Shown: in pieces, positions 23,314 through 31,934 of the stretch | How positions within the stretch are numbered: position 1 is the stretch's first letter | Layout of the letters: each line of letters opens with the position of its first letter | IMG/VR virus record: IMGVR_UViG_3300025732_000070 | Span: 1-47,417 of that record | Reading direction: 5' to 3' (one strand) | Source of the DNA: a virus | Length of the DNA: 47,417 nucleotides | The notes under the pieces: generated by a model | Told to the model about the DNA's origin: nothing | The model's input: the letters and a program-made list of their open reading frames with translations, nothing else | Database searches by the model: none | Translations under genes and position numbers: made by a program

Positions 23314-23568
23314 TTACTGACCTAACTTATCTCTGATAAAACCCTCGGCAATAGTTACCAAGAAAGCCGCTGCGCTACCTATCCCAAAGACAGTAGCAGG
23401 GTTGGGGGCGGTACGCTCCTCAATCTTGGTTCTTAAGATTGCCAACTCTTCGAGTACACCCGGCTTGCCATTACCGTATACGGTGTGAGACATCTGTTCG
23501 ATAGCCGTAATGATGGCGTCCTGCTTTGTCTCTATGCGCGCCAGCCGGTCAATAACCTCATCGCTCAT
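23314..23568 (-). CDS. Small membrane protein, possible second holin
   Basis: 84 residues: an N-terminal coiled coil (IDRLARIETKQDAIITAIEQ), YGNGKPGVLEEL, then a C-terminal membrane segment (ATVFGIGSAAAFLVTIA). This arrangement occurs in phage holin or spanin-like accessory proteins. TGA/ATG overlap with the upstream gene. Confidence 0.55.
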   Translation of the reverse strand: MSDEVIDRLARIETKQDAIITAIEQMSHTVYGNGKPGVLEELAILRTKIEERTAPNPATVFGIGSAAAFLVTIAEGFIRDKLGQ

Positions 23569-23876
23569 GGGTTAGCCGGGATGCTTTCTAGGGAACCTTG
23601 CCCAGCGGCCACCAGTACCCCATCGCCAGTCCATCGGTACGTCCACGTACCGCCCTGATTGATAACAAAGTCACAGTAGTAAACGCCTGTAGAATCCTTG
23701 GTGATTTCAGGGTCGATACCGTAGACGTATGTTACCTCCGTACCATCGGGAGCGTGGGTGGTGAATTCAACATCGGTAGGGTCAGCCTCATCCGTATACA
23801 AGTCCGTAAACGTAGCGGTGATTCTGACCGTATTCCCCTGAATATATGCGGCGATTGGAGCACCGTAGTTATTCAT
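23565..23876 (-). CDS. Ig-like virion-associated protein
   Basis: 103 residues, all-beta look: VRITATFTDLYTDEADPTDV, then DGTEVTYVYG and GTWTYRWTGDGVLVAAGQG. Similar small proteins occur in phage late operons near fibre genes and are read as Ig-like or BppU-like domains. Probably virion surface; role inferred. Confidence 0.55.
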   Translation of the reverse strand: MNNYGAPIAAYIQGNTVRITATFTDLYTDEADPTDVEFTTHAPDGTEVTYVYGIDPEITKDSTGVYYCDFVINQGGTWTYRWTGDGVLVAAGQGSLESIPANP

Positions 23877-24835
23877 TAAAATGCCTGACTTTCTACTGCT
23901 ACGTTTGTTGCAGTCACTCTAATCGTTACTAGAGTGTAAGCACTGGTTAGGCTCACACTACCCGCAAACCCTACTTGTTGACCTGTAAGAACCAGCGCGC
24001 CGGGGGTGGGGCGCACCACCGACAATAGCCTTGGAACGCTGCCAGAGAGGACTAGTGACGCGCGAGCGGGGCGCGTGACATATGTTAGGGTCGGCGTGCT
24101 AAGGCTGGTAGAAAGGGCTCCTGCGGCTGGATTGATTGAATCCGTCAGTGACGGCGTTAAGCCAGTAAGGGTCAGGCTTCCAGCCGTTGGCCGAAGAATG
24201 GACTTAAGTGCTGGTGTGCGGCCAGTAAGCGTTAGAGACCCAGCAGACGGTGAAATTACAAAACTGATAATAACGCTTGGCGTCTCACCCGTAAGGGTAA
24301 GCGAGCCAGCCGCTGGATTAATCAGATAACCAACTAGGACTGTAGGCGTCGATCCGCTGAGGGTAAGCGATGCTGCCGCTGGGGCAATTTTAAGGGTGAT
24401 GCTGGGGGTAAGCCCAGTAAGCACCAATGACCCAGCAGGGGGCTTAATGTATTCACTCACAATAACTCCGGGCGTTTGCCCGGTAAGGGTCAGACTTCCA
24501 GCAGCGGGCGCAATCTTAGATGTCAGCGATGGTGTTTGGCCGGATAGCGTCAGCGATGCGGCAGCAGGCTTCAGCGTCGTCTTCAGCGAGACTGCCTGAC
24601 CCGTTAATGTCAGTGCCCCTGCATCGGGACGCAGGGTTGACTTAAGTGTCGGCGTTTGCCCAGTAAGCGTCAGGCTGCCAGCGGCAGGTGCAATATATTT
24701 ACCTACATTAACCGATGGCACCTTGCCAACGGTGTTAAGCGTAGTTTCATTCAGGTCAAAGTCATATCCGGCATCGTCAAAGTTAAATCCGTCATAGATA
24801 ACATATCCGGGAGCCGGAGTAATGACGTAATTCAT
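23876..24835 (-). CDS. Tandem-repeat tail/fibre-like protein
   Basis: 319 residues. After a ~45-residue head come 12 repeats of about 20-22 residues with consensus PAAGSLTLTGQTPS, each with a spacer such as LKS or VIVSEYI. Such beta-rich repeats suggest a fibrous virion appendage or surface adhesion module. The repeats differ at DNA level, so they are old or under selection. TAATG-coupled to the gene downstream. Confidence 0.7.
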   Translation of the reverse strand: MNYVITPAPGYVIYDGFNFDDAGYDFDLNETTLNTVGKVPSVNVGKYIAPAAGSLTLTGQTPTLKSTLRPDAGALTLTGQAVSLKTTLKPAAASLTLSGQTPSLTSKIAPAAGSLTLTGQTPGVIVSEYIKPPAGSLVLTGLTPSITLKIAPAAASLTLSGSTPTVLVGYLINPAAGSLTLTGETPSVIISFVISPSAGSLTLTGRTPALKSILRPTAGSLTLTGLTPSLTDSINPAAGALSTSLSTPTLTYVTRPARASLVLSGSVPRLLSVVRPTPGALVLTGQQVGFAGSVSLTSAYTLVTIRVTATNVAVESQAF

Positions 24836-24849
24836 TTACCAGATTCCAA

Positions 24850-25254
24850 TTAAACCGGCAGCGGCTTGTTACTAGAAGATACAGTAACAAGCATACCCGA
24901 AGTCTTAAGGACTCGGATTGCTTTAGCGTTGACGTTTGGTGAAAAGTTTACAGTTACCGTATCGCTGTTGACCAGCGCAGAAGTAGCCGTGGCTACGTAC
25001 AATGCTACGGGTGTACCATCGTTAGATGCTGAACCAGCAGTGCGGTTTTGCAGAAATGCTTGGTTGTAGGTATTACTCTTGGAGTCTACAACGCTGCTAA
25101 TGGCACTTGCGCCAGAAGTACCAGAGTTGTCAGCGGCAATAGCAACAAGCACAAGTTCATTGGCGCTTACCCCGGTAGCACCAATAGTCGCAGCGATATT
25201 TGCTGAACCAGTCTGGTTTCCAGCCCCAACGAGCGACGTGACGACAATTGCCAA
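24850..25254 (-). CDS. Ser/Ala-rich virion-like protein
   Basis: 134 residues; low-complexity beta-type sequence (GAGNQTGSANIAATIGATG, SGTSGASAISSVVDSKSNTY). Similar composition to phage fibre and decoration domains. Member of the late operon. Function not recognised. Confidence 0.5.
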   Translation of the reverse strand: MAIVVTSLVGAGNQTGSANIAATIGATGVSANELVLVAIAADNSGTSGASAISSVVDSKSNTYNQAFLQNRTAGSASNDGTPVALYVATATSALVNSDTVTVNFSPNVNAKAIRVLKTSGMLVTVSSSNKPLPV

Positions 25255-25268
25255 TTACGCGCTCCCCA

Positions 25269-25296
25269 CGCTCCGGGACATTCTAGTCCCGGAGCG
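25269..25296. terminator. Perfect 11-base-stem hairpin
   Basis: CGCTCCGGGAC-ATTCTA-GTCCCGGAGCG between two leftward virion genes. Strong stem without a T-run; probably an attenuator or mRNA processing/stability signal that lowers expression of the last genes. Confidence 0.6.
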
Positions 25297-25320
25297 CTAC
25301 TGTTTACTCTGTCAGTGGCC

Positions 25321-25743
25321 TTACGCCAGCGTGAACAGGTTGTTGCTGCCGGACACCGTAAGAGAGTTACCAGCGGCAATCGTTACGTCAGCCGGTGCAG
25401 AGTCTAGGGTGCAGTAGCACAGCACGTTACCACCGGACTCGTAGACAGCAGCGAACCGCGCTGTAATGCCAGAGCCAGATGCATTCCATGTTGCGTCAGT
25501 GATACCAACAGTGACAGTAGTAGTACCAGAAAGAGAAAGCGTAACCGATACACCACCAGTAGTGTAACCGTTAGCGTTCGACACTTCGTTGGTAACGCCA
25601 GCGTAGGTGGTAGTCGCAGCGCCGAGGTTAGACGACGAAGTAAACAGCGCCATCTTGTACGTGTCGCTGTCAATGTCGAACGTACCGTTTAGAAGGTACG
25701 TGCGGCTGTTGTTAGTAAACGTCCATGCGGAAGGTGCGGCCAT
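25321..25743 (-). CDS. Phage tail/virion protein
   Basis: 140 residues: FTNNSRTYLLNGTFDIDSDT, then YKMALFTSSSNLG and AVYESGGNVLCYCTLDSAPADV. This is a familiar short family of phage structural proteins found near tail genes. The exact location in the virion is unknown. Confidence 0.65.
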   Translation of the reverse strand: MAAPSAWTFTNNSRTYLLNGTFDIDSDTYKMALFTSSSNLGAATTTYAGVTNEVSNANGYTTGGVSVTLSLSGTTTVTVGITDATWNASGSGITARFAAVYESGGNVLCYCTLDSAPADVTIAAGNSLTVSGSNNLFTLA

Positions 25744-25792
25744 TTAAGATTCCTTTACAGATAGAGTAAGTTTTGCGGGCGAAATAACAACT

Positions 25793-25828
25793 TGATTGCA
25801 GGCGCATCGCCCCCCACACTTGCAATCA
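25793..25828. terminator. Inverted repeat between late genes
   Basis: TGATTGCA and TGCAATCA (8-base arms, 20-base loop) just after the stop of the 25830 gene. A weak terminator or attenuator. Confidence 0.35.
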
Positions 25829-25829
25829 T

Positions 25830-26036
25830 TTACGTCAGCGTTGTTGTTTTCCAACCCACTGTCCTATCAAAGATAGACAACTTGATATCACCACTGTCTA
25901 GCCAGAAGTACGTTAGTCCTTCTGGACAGTTGGTCTGAGTAGTAGGGTCGCTATCCGCAAAGGGAATAACGAAGGAGCCAAGCGCCAACTGGTTAGCAGT
26001 TGGGTTGGTGCGACCAGCGTTCGGGTACATGTTCAT
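25830..26036 (-). CDS. Small virion-operon protein
   Basis: 68 residues from the ATG that overlaps the upstream stop (TAATG). Contains ALGSFVIPFADSDPTTQTNC and YFWLDSGDIKLSIFDRTVGW. Beta-rich, probably structural. A longer upstream start would run into the tail gene. Confidence 0.55.
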   Translation of the reverse strand: MNMYPNAGRTNPTANQLALGSFVIPFADSDPTTQTNCPEGLTYFWLDSGDIKLSIFDRTVGWKTTTLT

Positions 26037-28024
26037 TAGATGTACTCCGACTGACCGGTGTTCCACATGTGTAGGGTAAGTTCAACGCACTCGATACCGT
26101 TACCGTCACGAGTCTTGAGGTCATGGCGGTTACGCACGTCGGCTACCATGCCCCACCGCTGCTGTCCACCGCCACCGGGAGGGATGTCGTCAGGGAGGGT
26201 GATACGGAATGGGCCACTGGACTGCTGGCTCATCAGCAGCGAGAACGTGTCCATTACTTCGTTGTTGGTGTAGTTGGTGCCAGTTAGTTCGATCAGCACC
26301 ACAATCTCTTCAATGATGGCGGGGCGTTCGTCGTACTCTAGTTCCATCTGCCCGTTGATTTCAGGCGGGGTGGAAGAAGAGTTAGACCCACCGGCTACCT
26401 GAGTAAGCCGAGGCTTGATAGTACGCCCGGTCATGGATGCGAGCGGGTAGTAATTCAGGACTGGGTAGATGGTCTGAACGCCGTCATCATAAACAGTCCC
26501 AATGTCAACGTAATCGTTGCCATCTTCGGGGTCGAACACTACGCCAACAGTCCAATTGTCACCGGGCTCCATGCTTACTGTGCGAAGGCGGACTAGGCGT
26601 AGGGTCTTCAGGAGGTTGGGATCAACGTCCAGTTCAGTCCCGTACCACGTTCCGCCCTCAGTGGAGTACACGCGGGTTGGCATGAGGTCATCACGGCCAA
26701 TACGAGAGATAGTCTCGTATGCCATGTTGCTGTCTTCGCCCCACATCAGCGTGGTGTCCGCTGTGCTGTTAGTGGAGAAGATTGCCTCGACCTGAGTGTT
26801 TGGCAGGTAGTGCATGGGGTAAAAGTCAGGCTGACCAGTAGAAGCCGTTTGCGCCCCGTATGCACCCTCGGCGGCAGACGTTGAGAACACGCACCGGTAG
26901 ATGTAGGTGTCATTGCTGGTGGTCAGATAGGCCACGAACAACTCACCACGTTCGGCCCAGACGGCTGTAGGAACCCCGTTGTGACCGGTAAACGCGCGCA
27001 TGCGCTCTCCGATGCCTACAGGGTTATCGGTCGTACCATTGACCGCACGGAGGCCGATGTCAGTGATGGCAAAGTTCCAGCCCCATCCGGGGTCAGCCCA
27101 CTGTGCTCCATTAAGAAGGGACTTGTGGTTGGCTAGGGCGCGGGACAGGGGGATTGGCTTGCCTTGGTCAGTAAAGGTGTATAGCCCAGTCTCGCTACCG
27201 AAGAAGGTGAATGGGCCGAACGGCCCAATGCCGGTAGCATTGACCAGAGGGTCGCCAACCTGTAGCGGGGCAGATAGTGTTTCAAAACTATCTAGGGTGT
27301 AAATAACCCAGTTGTTGTTAGTACCGGCAGAGTTTGCATTGATAAACCACAGCCGGTCAGAACCCGGAACCATTGCCGTACCGTATACAAGAGTATTGGT
27401 AAGATCTTCGGTGTCTGTGTATATAGCGGAAGTAGATGTAACTCCGGTTCGCGTTTGGATAGGCTGAGAACCGCCAAGGCCCACTCGCCCGTATCCATAC
27501 CAACTTGCCGCACCTGCTACCGGTGCAGACCATAGTTGTGAGTTAACTGCACTCCATGTAGGAATGTATACCTGAGTGCTAACATACCCACGATGAGCAA
27601 AGATAGAACCAGCCTGCTCATCAAAATATTGGGTATTTGTAATCAGTGGCCCTGAGTCAAAGAAGTAGTCACTTTCATCAAAAACAAACTCATCATAAAT
27701 AGAGTAGCCAATTGATGGTGACGGGTCTTGGCCGCTAAGGTCAATTGCGTTTCTCGCACCCTTTGAGATAAGGCGCTTAGGCCAGCGGGTGTCTAGGTTC
27801 TGTACGTAGTCAGTGCGGAGCATGCCTCCAGACATTGACTGACGAGAGGAGCCGATTGGCCCCCAGATATCCCAAGATACTCGGCGTAGACGAGCCGGGT
27901 CGGTGACGTTGGTAGCACGGAAGTTGCGCTGGATACTCCGCGTGCCGCTTGGCAGCAGAGTCTCAGAGACGATTGCGTATCGCCTTCCGTCTAGAGACAA
28001 CTCACCGACAGAATAGTCTGGCAA
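26036..28024 (-). CDS. Large tail protein, probable tail hub/nozzle
   Basis: 662 residues, rich in beta strands, aromatic residues and Gly (PDYSVGELSLDGRRYAIVSE, ASWYGYGRVGLGG, WVIYTLDSF, GSETGLYTF). The spacing of W/Y-containing blades in the middle suggests a propeller. Position after the adaptor gene and size fit a nozzle (T7 gp12/P22 gp10-like role) or a minor tail protein. No catalytic domain seen. Confidence 0.6.
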   Translation of the reverse strand: MPDYSVGELSLDGRRYAIVSETLLPSGTRSIQRNFRATNVTDPARLRRVSWDIWGPIGSSRQSMSGGMLRTDYVQNLDTRWPKRLISKGARNAIDLSGQDPSPSIGYSIYDEFVFDESDYFFDSGPLITNTQYFDEQAGSIFAHRGYVSTQVYIPTWSAVNSQLWSAPVAGAASWYGYGRVGLGGSQPIQTRTGVTSTSAIYTDTEDLTNTLVYGTAMVPGSDRLWFINANSAGTNNNWVIYTLDSFETLSAPLQVGDPLVNATGIGPFGPFTFFGSETGLYTFTDQGKPIPLSRALANHKSLLNGAQWADPGWGWNFAITDIGLRAVNGTTDNPVGIGERMRAFTGHNGVPTAVWAERGELFVAYLTTSNDTYIYRCVFSTSAAEGAYGAQTASTGQPDFYPMHYLPNTQVEAIFSTNSTADTTLMWGEDSNMAYETISRIGRDDLMPTRVYSTEGGTWYGTELDVDPNLLKTLRLVRLRTVSMEPGDNWTVGVVFDPEDGNDYVDIGTVYDDGVQTIYPVLNYYPLASMTGRTIKPRLTQVAGGSNSSSTPPEINGQMELEYDERPAIIEEIVVLIELTGTNYTNNEVMDTFSLLMSQQSSGPFRITLPDDIPPGGGGQQRWGMVADVRNRHDLKTRDGNGIECVELTLHMWNTGQSEYI

Positions 28025-28957
28025 CTACGCAATCCTCTGTGCAAACATCCAGCACCCAGTACCAAATGTAGTAGTGCTGTTAGAGGAGTTTTGCGCCCCC
28101 TGCAATGTCACCGTTCCAGCATTAGAACCATTGACAACTAATAAGTCTACTGTAATTAAACCATCACTTAGCCATGCTACGTTAATAGTTCCAGACTTAC
28201 TAGAATCATATGCAAGGAAAGAACTAGAAAAAGATGATGAATTTGTTTGCTCTGGTGGTGCACCACTTGGTAAGGTGGTGGGAGTCCCCGTGTTGTCATT
28301 TTGATATGCTGGCCTAATACCGCTAATTCGTACGGCAGTCGGAGAAGAAGGCCCAGTAAATTGTAGTTTTACTCCACCTGTGCCACCGTATGTAATAGGT
28401 AAATTATACCTAGCAACATATACGCCACTTGCGGCTGCTGAAAAGGAAAAAGTACCGCTTGATGCATTAATATCAGCAAATGTGGTGCTTGTAGTAAACG
28501 TTTGAGAAGATGATTTGTACTTGTAAGTAAAAGGGCTTGCAACAGCCGGGATTCTTTTATCAATCTTTGTAGTAATGTTTGCGGCTACTGTCTGTGCCGC
28601 TTCTACTTTGACCAGCGCGATTGCAGTTCGATCGCCTAGCGTTGGAACTGATGGGGTTGCGGCTGCTGTGCCGCTTACAACCACTGCTGCTCCAGTGTTG
28701 TCAATTGCCAGCCATGTCCAGCGCGGGTTAGAGCCATCGGCAACCAGAGTCCAAAATGCCGAACCGCCAGTGACTGAAACAACAGAGCCGAAGTGGGTGA
28801 TTGAGCCCGACGCGCAATCTACTGTCATGTTAGATGCAGAGTAGGTTGGGGCGCATCCGCTAATAACGTTGTATAGAGCCGTGTTGCCCTTCAGCATTCC
28901 GTCTGCTGCGGATACAGGCTCAATGCTGGCTACGTTAGTAAACTGGTATCCGCTCAT
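28025..28957 (-). CDS. Tail fibre / receptor-binding candidate
   Basis: 310 residues. The N-terminal part (FTNVASIEPVSAADGMLKGN) is a baseplate or fibre-like domain with IALVKVEAAQTVAANI before a break at about residue 135. The Ser/Thr/Gly-rich C-terminal half, which is lower in GC, resembles a C1q/TNF-like or fibre knob (SGVYVARYNLPITYGG, GTVTLQGAQ). Composition change inside the gene suggests domain exchange. Confidence 0.6.
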   Translation of the reverse strand: MSGYQFTNVASIEPVSAADGMLKGNTALYNVISGCAPTYSASNMTVDCASGSITHFGSVVSVTGGSAFWTLVADGSNPRWTWLAIDNTGAAVVVSGTAAATPSVPTLGDRTAIALVKVEAAQTVAANITTKIDKRIPAVASPFTYKYKSSSQTFTTSTTFADINASSGTFSFSAAASGVYVARYNLPITYGGTGGVKLQFTGPSSPTAVRISGIRPAYQNDNTGTPTTLPSGAPPEQTNSSSFSSSFLAYDSSKSGTINVAWLSDGLITVDLLVVNGSNAGTVTLQGAQNSSNSTTTFGTGCWMFAQRIA

Positions 28958-29160
28958 TAGAGTCGTCCAAACTTAACTTCAGTTACATCTAGGTCAATTA
29001 GCGGTGCAATGATTTTTTGTGCCTCTGATTCAGTGTTGCATGAATCAACAATCTGCCCGCGATGCACTACTTCCCATGTTGTCTTGCTATCTGCGTCCAC
29101 TCGCTGAATGAAGGTAAACGTATCAACCTTCCGCTTTGCGGCGGAATCGTCTAGTGGCAT
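28957..29160 (-). CDS. Small hypothetical protein
   Basis: 67 residues, charged (FTFIQRVDADSKTTWEVVHR). Single-base overlaps with both neighbours. Possible minor virion or chaperone protein; unknown. Confidence 0.5.
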   Translation of the reverse strand: MPLDDSAAKRKVDTFTFIQRVDADSKTTWEVVHRGQIVDSCNTESEAQKIIAPLIDLDVTEVKFGRL

Positions 29161-30452
29161 TACGCCCCCCTGATTTCATACCTGACCGGAGGCTTCGGCA
29201 CCGGCAGACTTACAGCATTGTTGGTAATACGGTTCCACACGCTTGCCTCTGCGTTCATCACAGTGTCAAGACGTGCGCGGTCTTGGTTAGGCTTGTTAGC
29301 CTGTAGCATGAAGCGCAGCAATCCAGCGGTAAGGGCACGGCGGAACTCGTCCGGCACCACGCTTGAGTCTGATGTCATCGGGTATGGAAGCGGGCGGCGA
29401 GAGTACACAATAATCTGGCTGAGGATAGCCGGGTACTTTTGCAACTCAATAGTAGGTACGCCACCGATGTTGCGAACGACGTTGTTAATCTCCGACTCGT
29501 AATAGAACTGGGAGCCAGCGTCACGAATCTGGAAGGCGTTGGGCGCAGCGACAGTGTTCTGCATGAACACGGCAGCGTGGAACTGCGCCACTCCGTCAGC
29601 CTCTAAGACAAGAGTAAACTCTGTCTGACTGGCGTTGGGCGTAACGGACAGGGAAAGGTACTGAGGTACGCCGTCACCAGTGTGGTAGTCACTCCATGTA
29701 GTTGTGTAACCATCGTAGATACCGACGCGCGCATTGTTAGGGGTATTTGCTACCACCCATGCAGCACCACGGATAGGGATGTAGACGGGCGCAATGCGCC
29801 TTGTAAGCCACTGTACGAGTGGCTGGGAGAATGACTGGGTAAGTTGTCCGCCAGTAAGTTCGGCGTAGTACGCGGAACGCAAGCCGCCAGACTTTTGTTC
29901 TACCGAACCGCTATCGAGAGTCCACCCATCTGGTGCGTCAGTAGAGCCATTCCACCAGAGGGCAAAGTCTTCATTGTGCAGCGATACTGGCGACTCGTCA
30001 TAGAACACAGCATCAACGTCGCCGGAGCCTTCTAGCCAATCCATTGTGTTCAATGGGTACAGGTCTAGGTTGGGCGTAGCGGGGATAACCTGACGGTACG
30101 TCAGTCGGGTGTAGTCAATAGCCTTGTCTAATGCAAGGCGGAATTCATTGAGGGTGTAGTCTTCACGGTTGACTAGGATGTACGACTCACCAGTTGGTGG
30201 TGATACTGAACGCGCAGCAAACGTAGCCGTTCCAGTGGCATCGTTCCACCCGGTAATCAGCCGCTCCTTGTCGCTTTCATTGGTGGCGTCGAGGAAGATG
30301 AGGCGATCCCCTAAGTAGTAGGTGTTGTCGCCTGTAGTATTAACTAATCCTTCTAGTACGGCAGTAGTGGCGCTACCGGAGAGGACTTCCCCGGTGCGCC
30401 CGCCAATGCGACGAGCCGCGATGGTAATAAGTTCCTTGCGGCTAGTTGCCAT
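29160..30452 (-). CDS. Head-to-tail adaptor / neck protein
   Basis: 430 residues from the ATG overlapping the upstream TAA. The start ATSRKELITIAARRIGG, helix LNEFRLALDKAIDYTRLTYR and end (RRALTAGLLRFMLQANKPNQ) are helical, around a beta-rich centre that looks like a carbohydrate-binding jelly roll. It resembles adaptor proteins that bind beneath the portal, with an inserted domain. Confidence 0.55.
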   Translation of the reverse strand: MATSRKELITIAARRIGGRTGEVLSGSATTAVLEGLVNTTGDNTYYLGDRLIFLDATNESDKERLITGWNDATGTATFAARSVSPPTGESYILVNREDYTLNEFRLALDKAIDYTRLTYRQVIPATPNLDLYPLNTMDWLEGSGDVDAVFYDESPVSLHNEDFALWWNGSTDAPDGWTLDSGSVEQKSGGLRSAYYAELTGGQLTQSFSQPLVQWLTRRIAPVYIPIRGAAWVVANTPNNARVGIYDGYTTTWSDYHTGDGVPQYLSLSVTPNASQTEFTLVLEADGVAQFHAAVFMQNTVAAPNAFQIRDAGSQFYYESEINNVVRNIGGVPTIELQKYPAILSQIIVYSRRPLPYPMTSDSSVVPDEFRRALTAGLLRFMLQANKPNQDRARLDTVMNAEASVWNRITNNAVSLPVPKPPVRYEIRGA

Positions 30453-30901
30453 TAGTGAACCGTCACAGTAGAGCCGGGAGTTAGTGGGTACCACTGGCAT
30501 ACCAGCGTGATAGCGCCAGCGGTTACGCCGTTGGTAATAGTAGCAATAATGTCAAATCCACCAGCAATAATGTGGAAGTTACCGCCTGCTGGAATCTCAT
30601 CAATGTGAGTGGTGGGCGTAGCGTCCGCCCACACGTACCCAGTGTCAGGAAAATTGCTAGGGTTGTTGAGCGTAGTGGCTGGTAACAGATGCCCGGTGTT
30701 GCCGGTTACACCGACTGCGATAGTCCCCGTGCCGGTAATAGCGGCGTTGCTCCATCCAAATACTCGGACGGCTACATCGCCAGTTACATCAAACAGGGTC
30801 AGGGGCGATGAAGTGGTTTGCCAATCAACCGACATGTCATCGCTAGTATAGGTGGCGACGTTCCAGCCGCCCGTAAAAGGAATTGCGTATGGACTCGTCA
30901 C
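30452..30901 (-). CDS. Virion protein, beta-rich
   Basis: 149 residues, GTG start overlapping the upstream TGA (GTGA). SVDWQTTSSPLTLFDVTGDV then AVRVFGWSNAAITGTGTIAVG: resembles small phage head-decoration or neck proteins. Function inferred from context. Confidence 0.55.
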   Translation of the reverse strand: MTSPYAIPFTGGWNVATYTSDDMSVDWQTTSSPLTLFDVTGDVAVRVFGWSNAAITGTGTIAVGVTGNTGHLLPATTLNNPSNFPDTGYVWADATPTTHIDEIPAGGNFHIIAGGFDIIATITNGVTAGAITLVCQWYPLTPGSTVTVH

Positions 30902-31017
30902 TTCGTCACCTTCTTGGATGCTTCACGATTGAGGCGTTCGATCTCTGCTTCAGCAGCCCACAACTGTAGTTGCAGTTCGCCAATCTTTGACCTAATAACC
31001 TCAATCGTGAGTTCCAT
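30898..31017 (-). CDS. 39-residue coiled-coil micro-protein
   Basis: MELTIEVIRSKIGELQLQLW then AAEAEIERLNREASKKVTK: heptad-like Leu/Ile spacing indicates a short coiled coil. GTGA overlap with the gene downstream and a TAA just before its ATG support translation. Confidence 0.6.
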   Translation of the reverse strand: MELTIEVIRSKIGELQLQLWAAEAEIERLNREASKKVTK

Positions 31018-31022
31018 TTAAC

Positions 31023-31517
31023 TTACTGCCAGTACGGGAGCCACGAAGCCACGCCAGCAACCTTGATAGGTAGCCAGCCAGCCTGAGTCTCCGATGCTGG
31101 GCGACCTGCGCCGCCAGCCTTTAGCAGTGTTGCTGTAGAACCAGTACCGTCAGCAACGCCCGTGCGGGCGAAGTTGACGTAGTTGCTTGCTGCGCTACCG
31201 ACGTTCACATCACCGGTAGAAACCCCACCGATGGTGATTGCGCCGGAACCCTTGGCGTTGAATGTCATTGCTTCGTTAGTACCAGAAGAAATAACTTCAA
31301 TCGCTACATCATCTCCCTCCGCTGCGCCGGTAATCTTAATACCGGTTACAGCGTCGGTGGTGGCAGCGTCTACCTGAAAGATGTAGTCAGTGCCGGTCTG
31401 CGCTACAGTCATAGCGTCAGCGGCGTCAGCCGTAACGTTGATAACGTCAAGCGCAGCCGAGTTTACGTAGCCCTTATTCGTAATGCCGGGGATAACAACT
31501 CCACCGAGTAGAGTCAT
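31023..31517 (-). CDS. Capsid-associated protein, beta-rich
   Basis: 164 residues, Ala/Thr/Gly-rich repeats of short beta strands (ALDVINVTADAADAMTVAQ, GSGAITIGGVSTGDVNVGSA). Such sequences occur in head fibres and tail spikes. It lies two genes downstream of the major capsid gene. Confidence 0.55.
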   Translation of the reverse strand: MTLLGGVVIPGITNKGYVNSAALDVINVTADAADAMTVAQTGTDYIFQVDAATTDAVTGIKITGAAEGDDVAIEVISSGTNEAMTFNAKGSGAITIGGVSTGDVNVGSAASNYVNFARTGVADGTGSTATLLKAGGAGRPASETQAGWLPIKVAGVASWLPYWQ

Positions 31518-31528
31518 TTCAAACCCCC

Positions 31529-31918
31529 TTAGTTACCAGTCGGGCGACGGTAGCAACCAACAATTGTAGTGTTGGTAGCAATGTTGATGCGAATAGTACC
31601 GTTGTCCTGAACGTAGCGACCAGCCGGGATAACTACCATGTATGGCTTGTCAGCCGTAAGGGTAATTGCCGAAGAGTTGCCAATACCAGAGTTCTCAGAC
31701 GGTGGCTCATCGCCAGCAACAAAGGTTGCAGTAGCGCCGCCAGCGGCGTTGTAGAACGTAAAGACAAGGTGGCCCGTGTCACCCGCAGGAGCGGTGATGA
31801 CAGCGACGTTTCCCGCCGTGACCGAAGTGCCAACCGAACCGGACGAGAAATCGCCGGACGAAGCGTAGCCAACGGTCGAGAAGTCCATGTTAGTTACTGC
31901 GACAGCAGTGTCAGCCAT
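31529..31918 (-). CDS. Putative head decoration protein
   Basis: 129 residues. TAPAGDTGHLVFTFYNAAGG and ADKPYMVVIPAGRYVQDNG suggest a small beta-barrel. Its place directly after the major capsid gene is usual for decoration proteins. Confidence 0.6.
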   Translation of the reverse strand: MADTAVAVTNMDFSTVGYASSGDFSSGSVGTSVTAGNVAVITAPAGDTGHLVFTFYNAAGGATATFVAGDEPPSENSGIGNSSAITLTADKPYMVVIPAGRYVQDNGTIRINIATNTTIVGCYRRPTGN

Positions 31919-31934
31919 TTAAGTCTCCTCTCCC

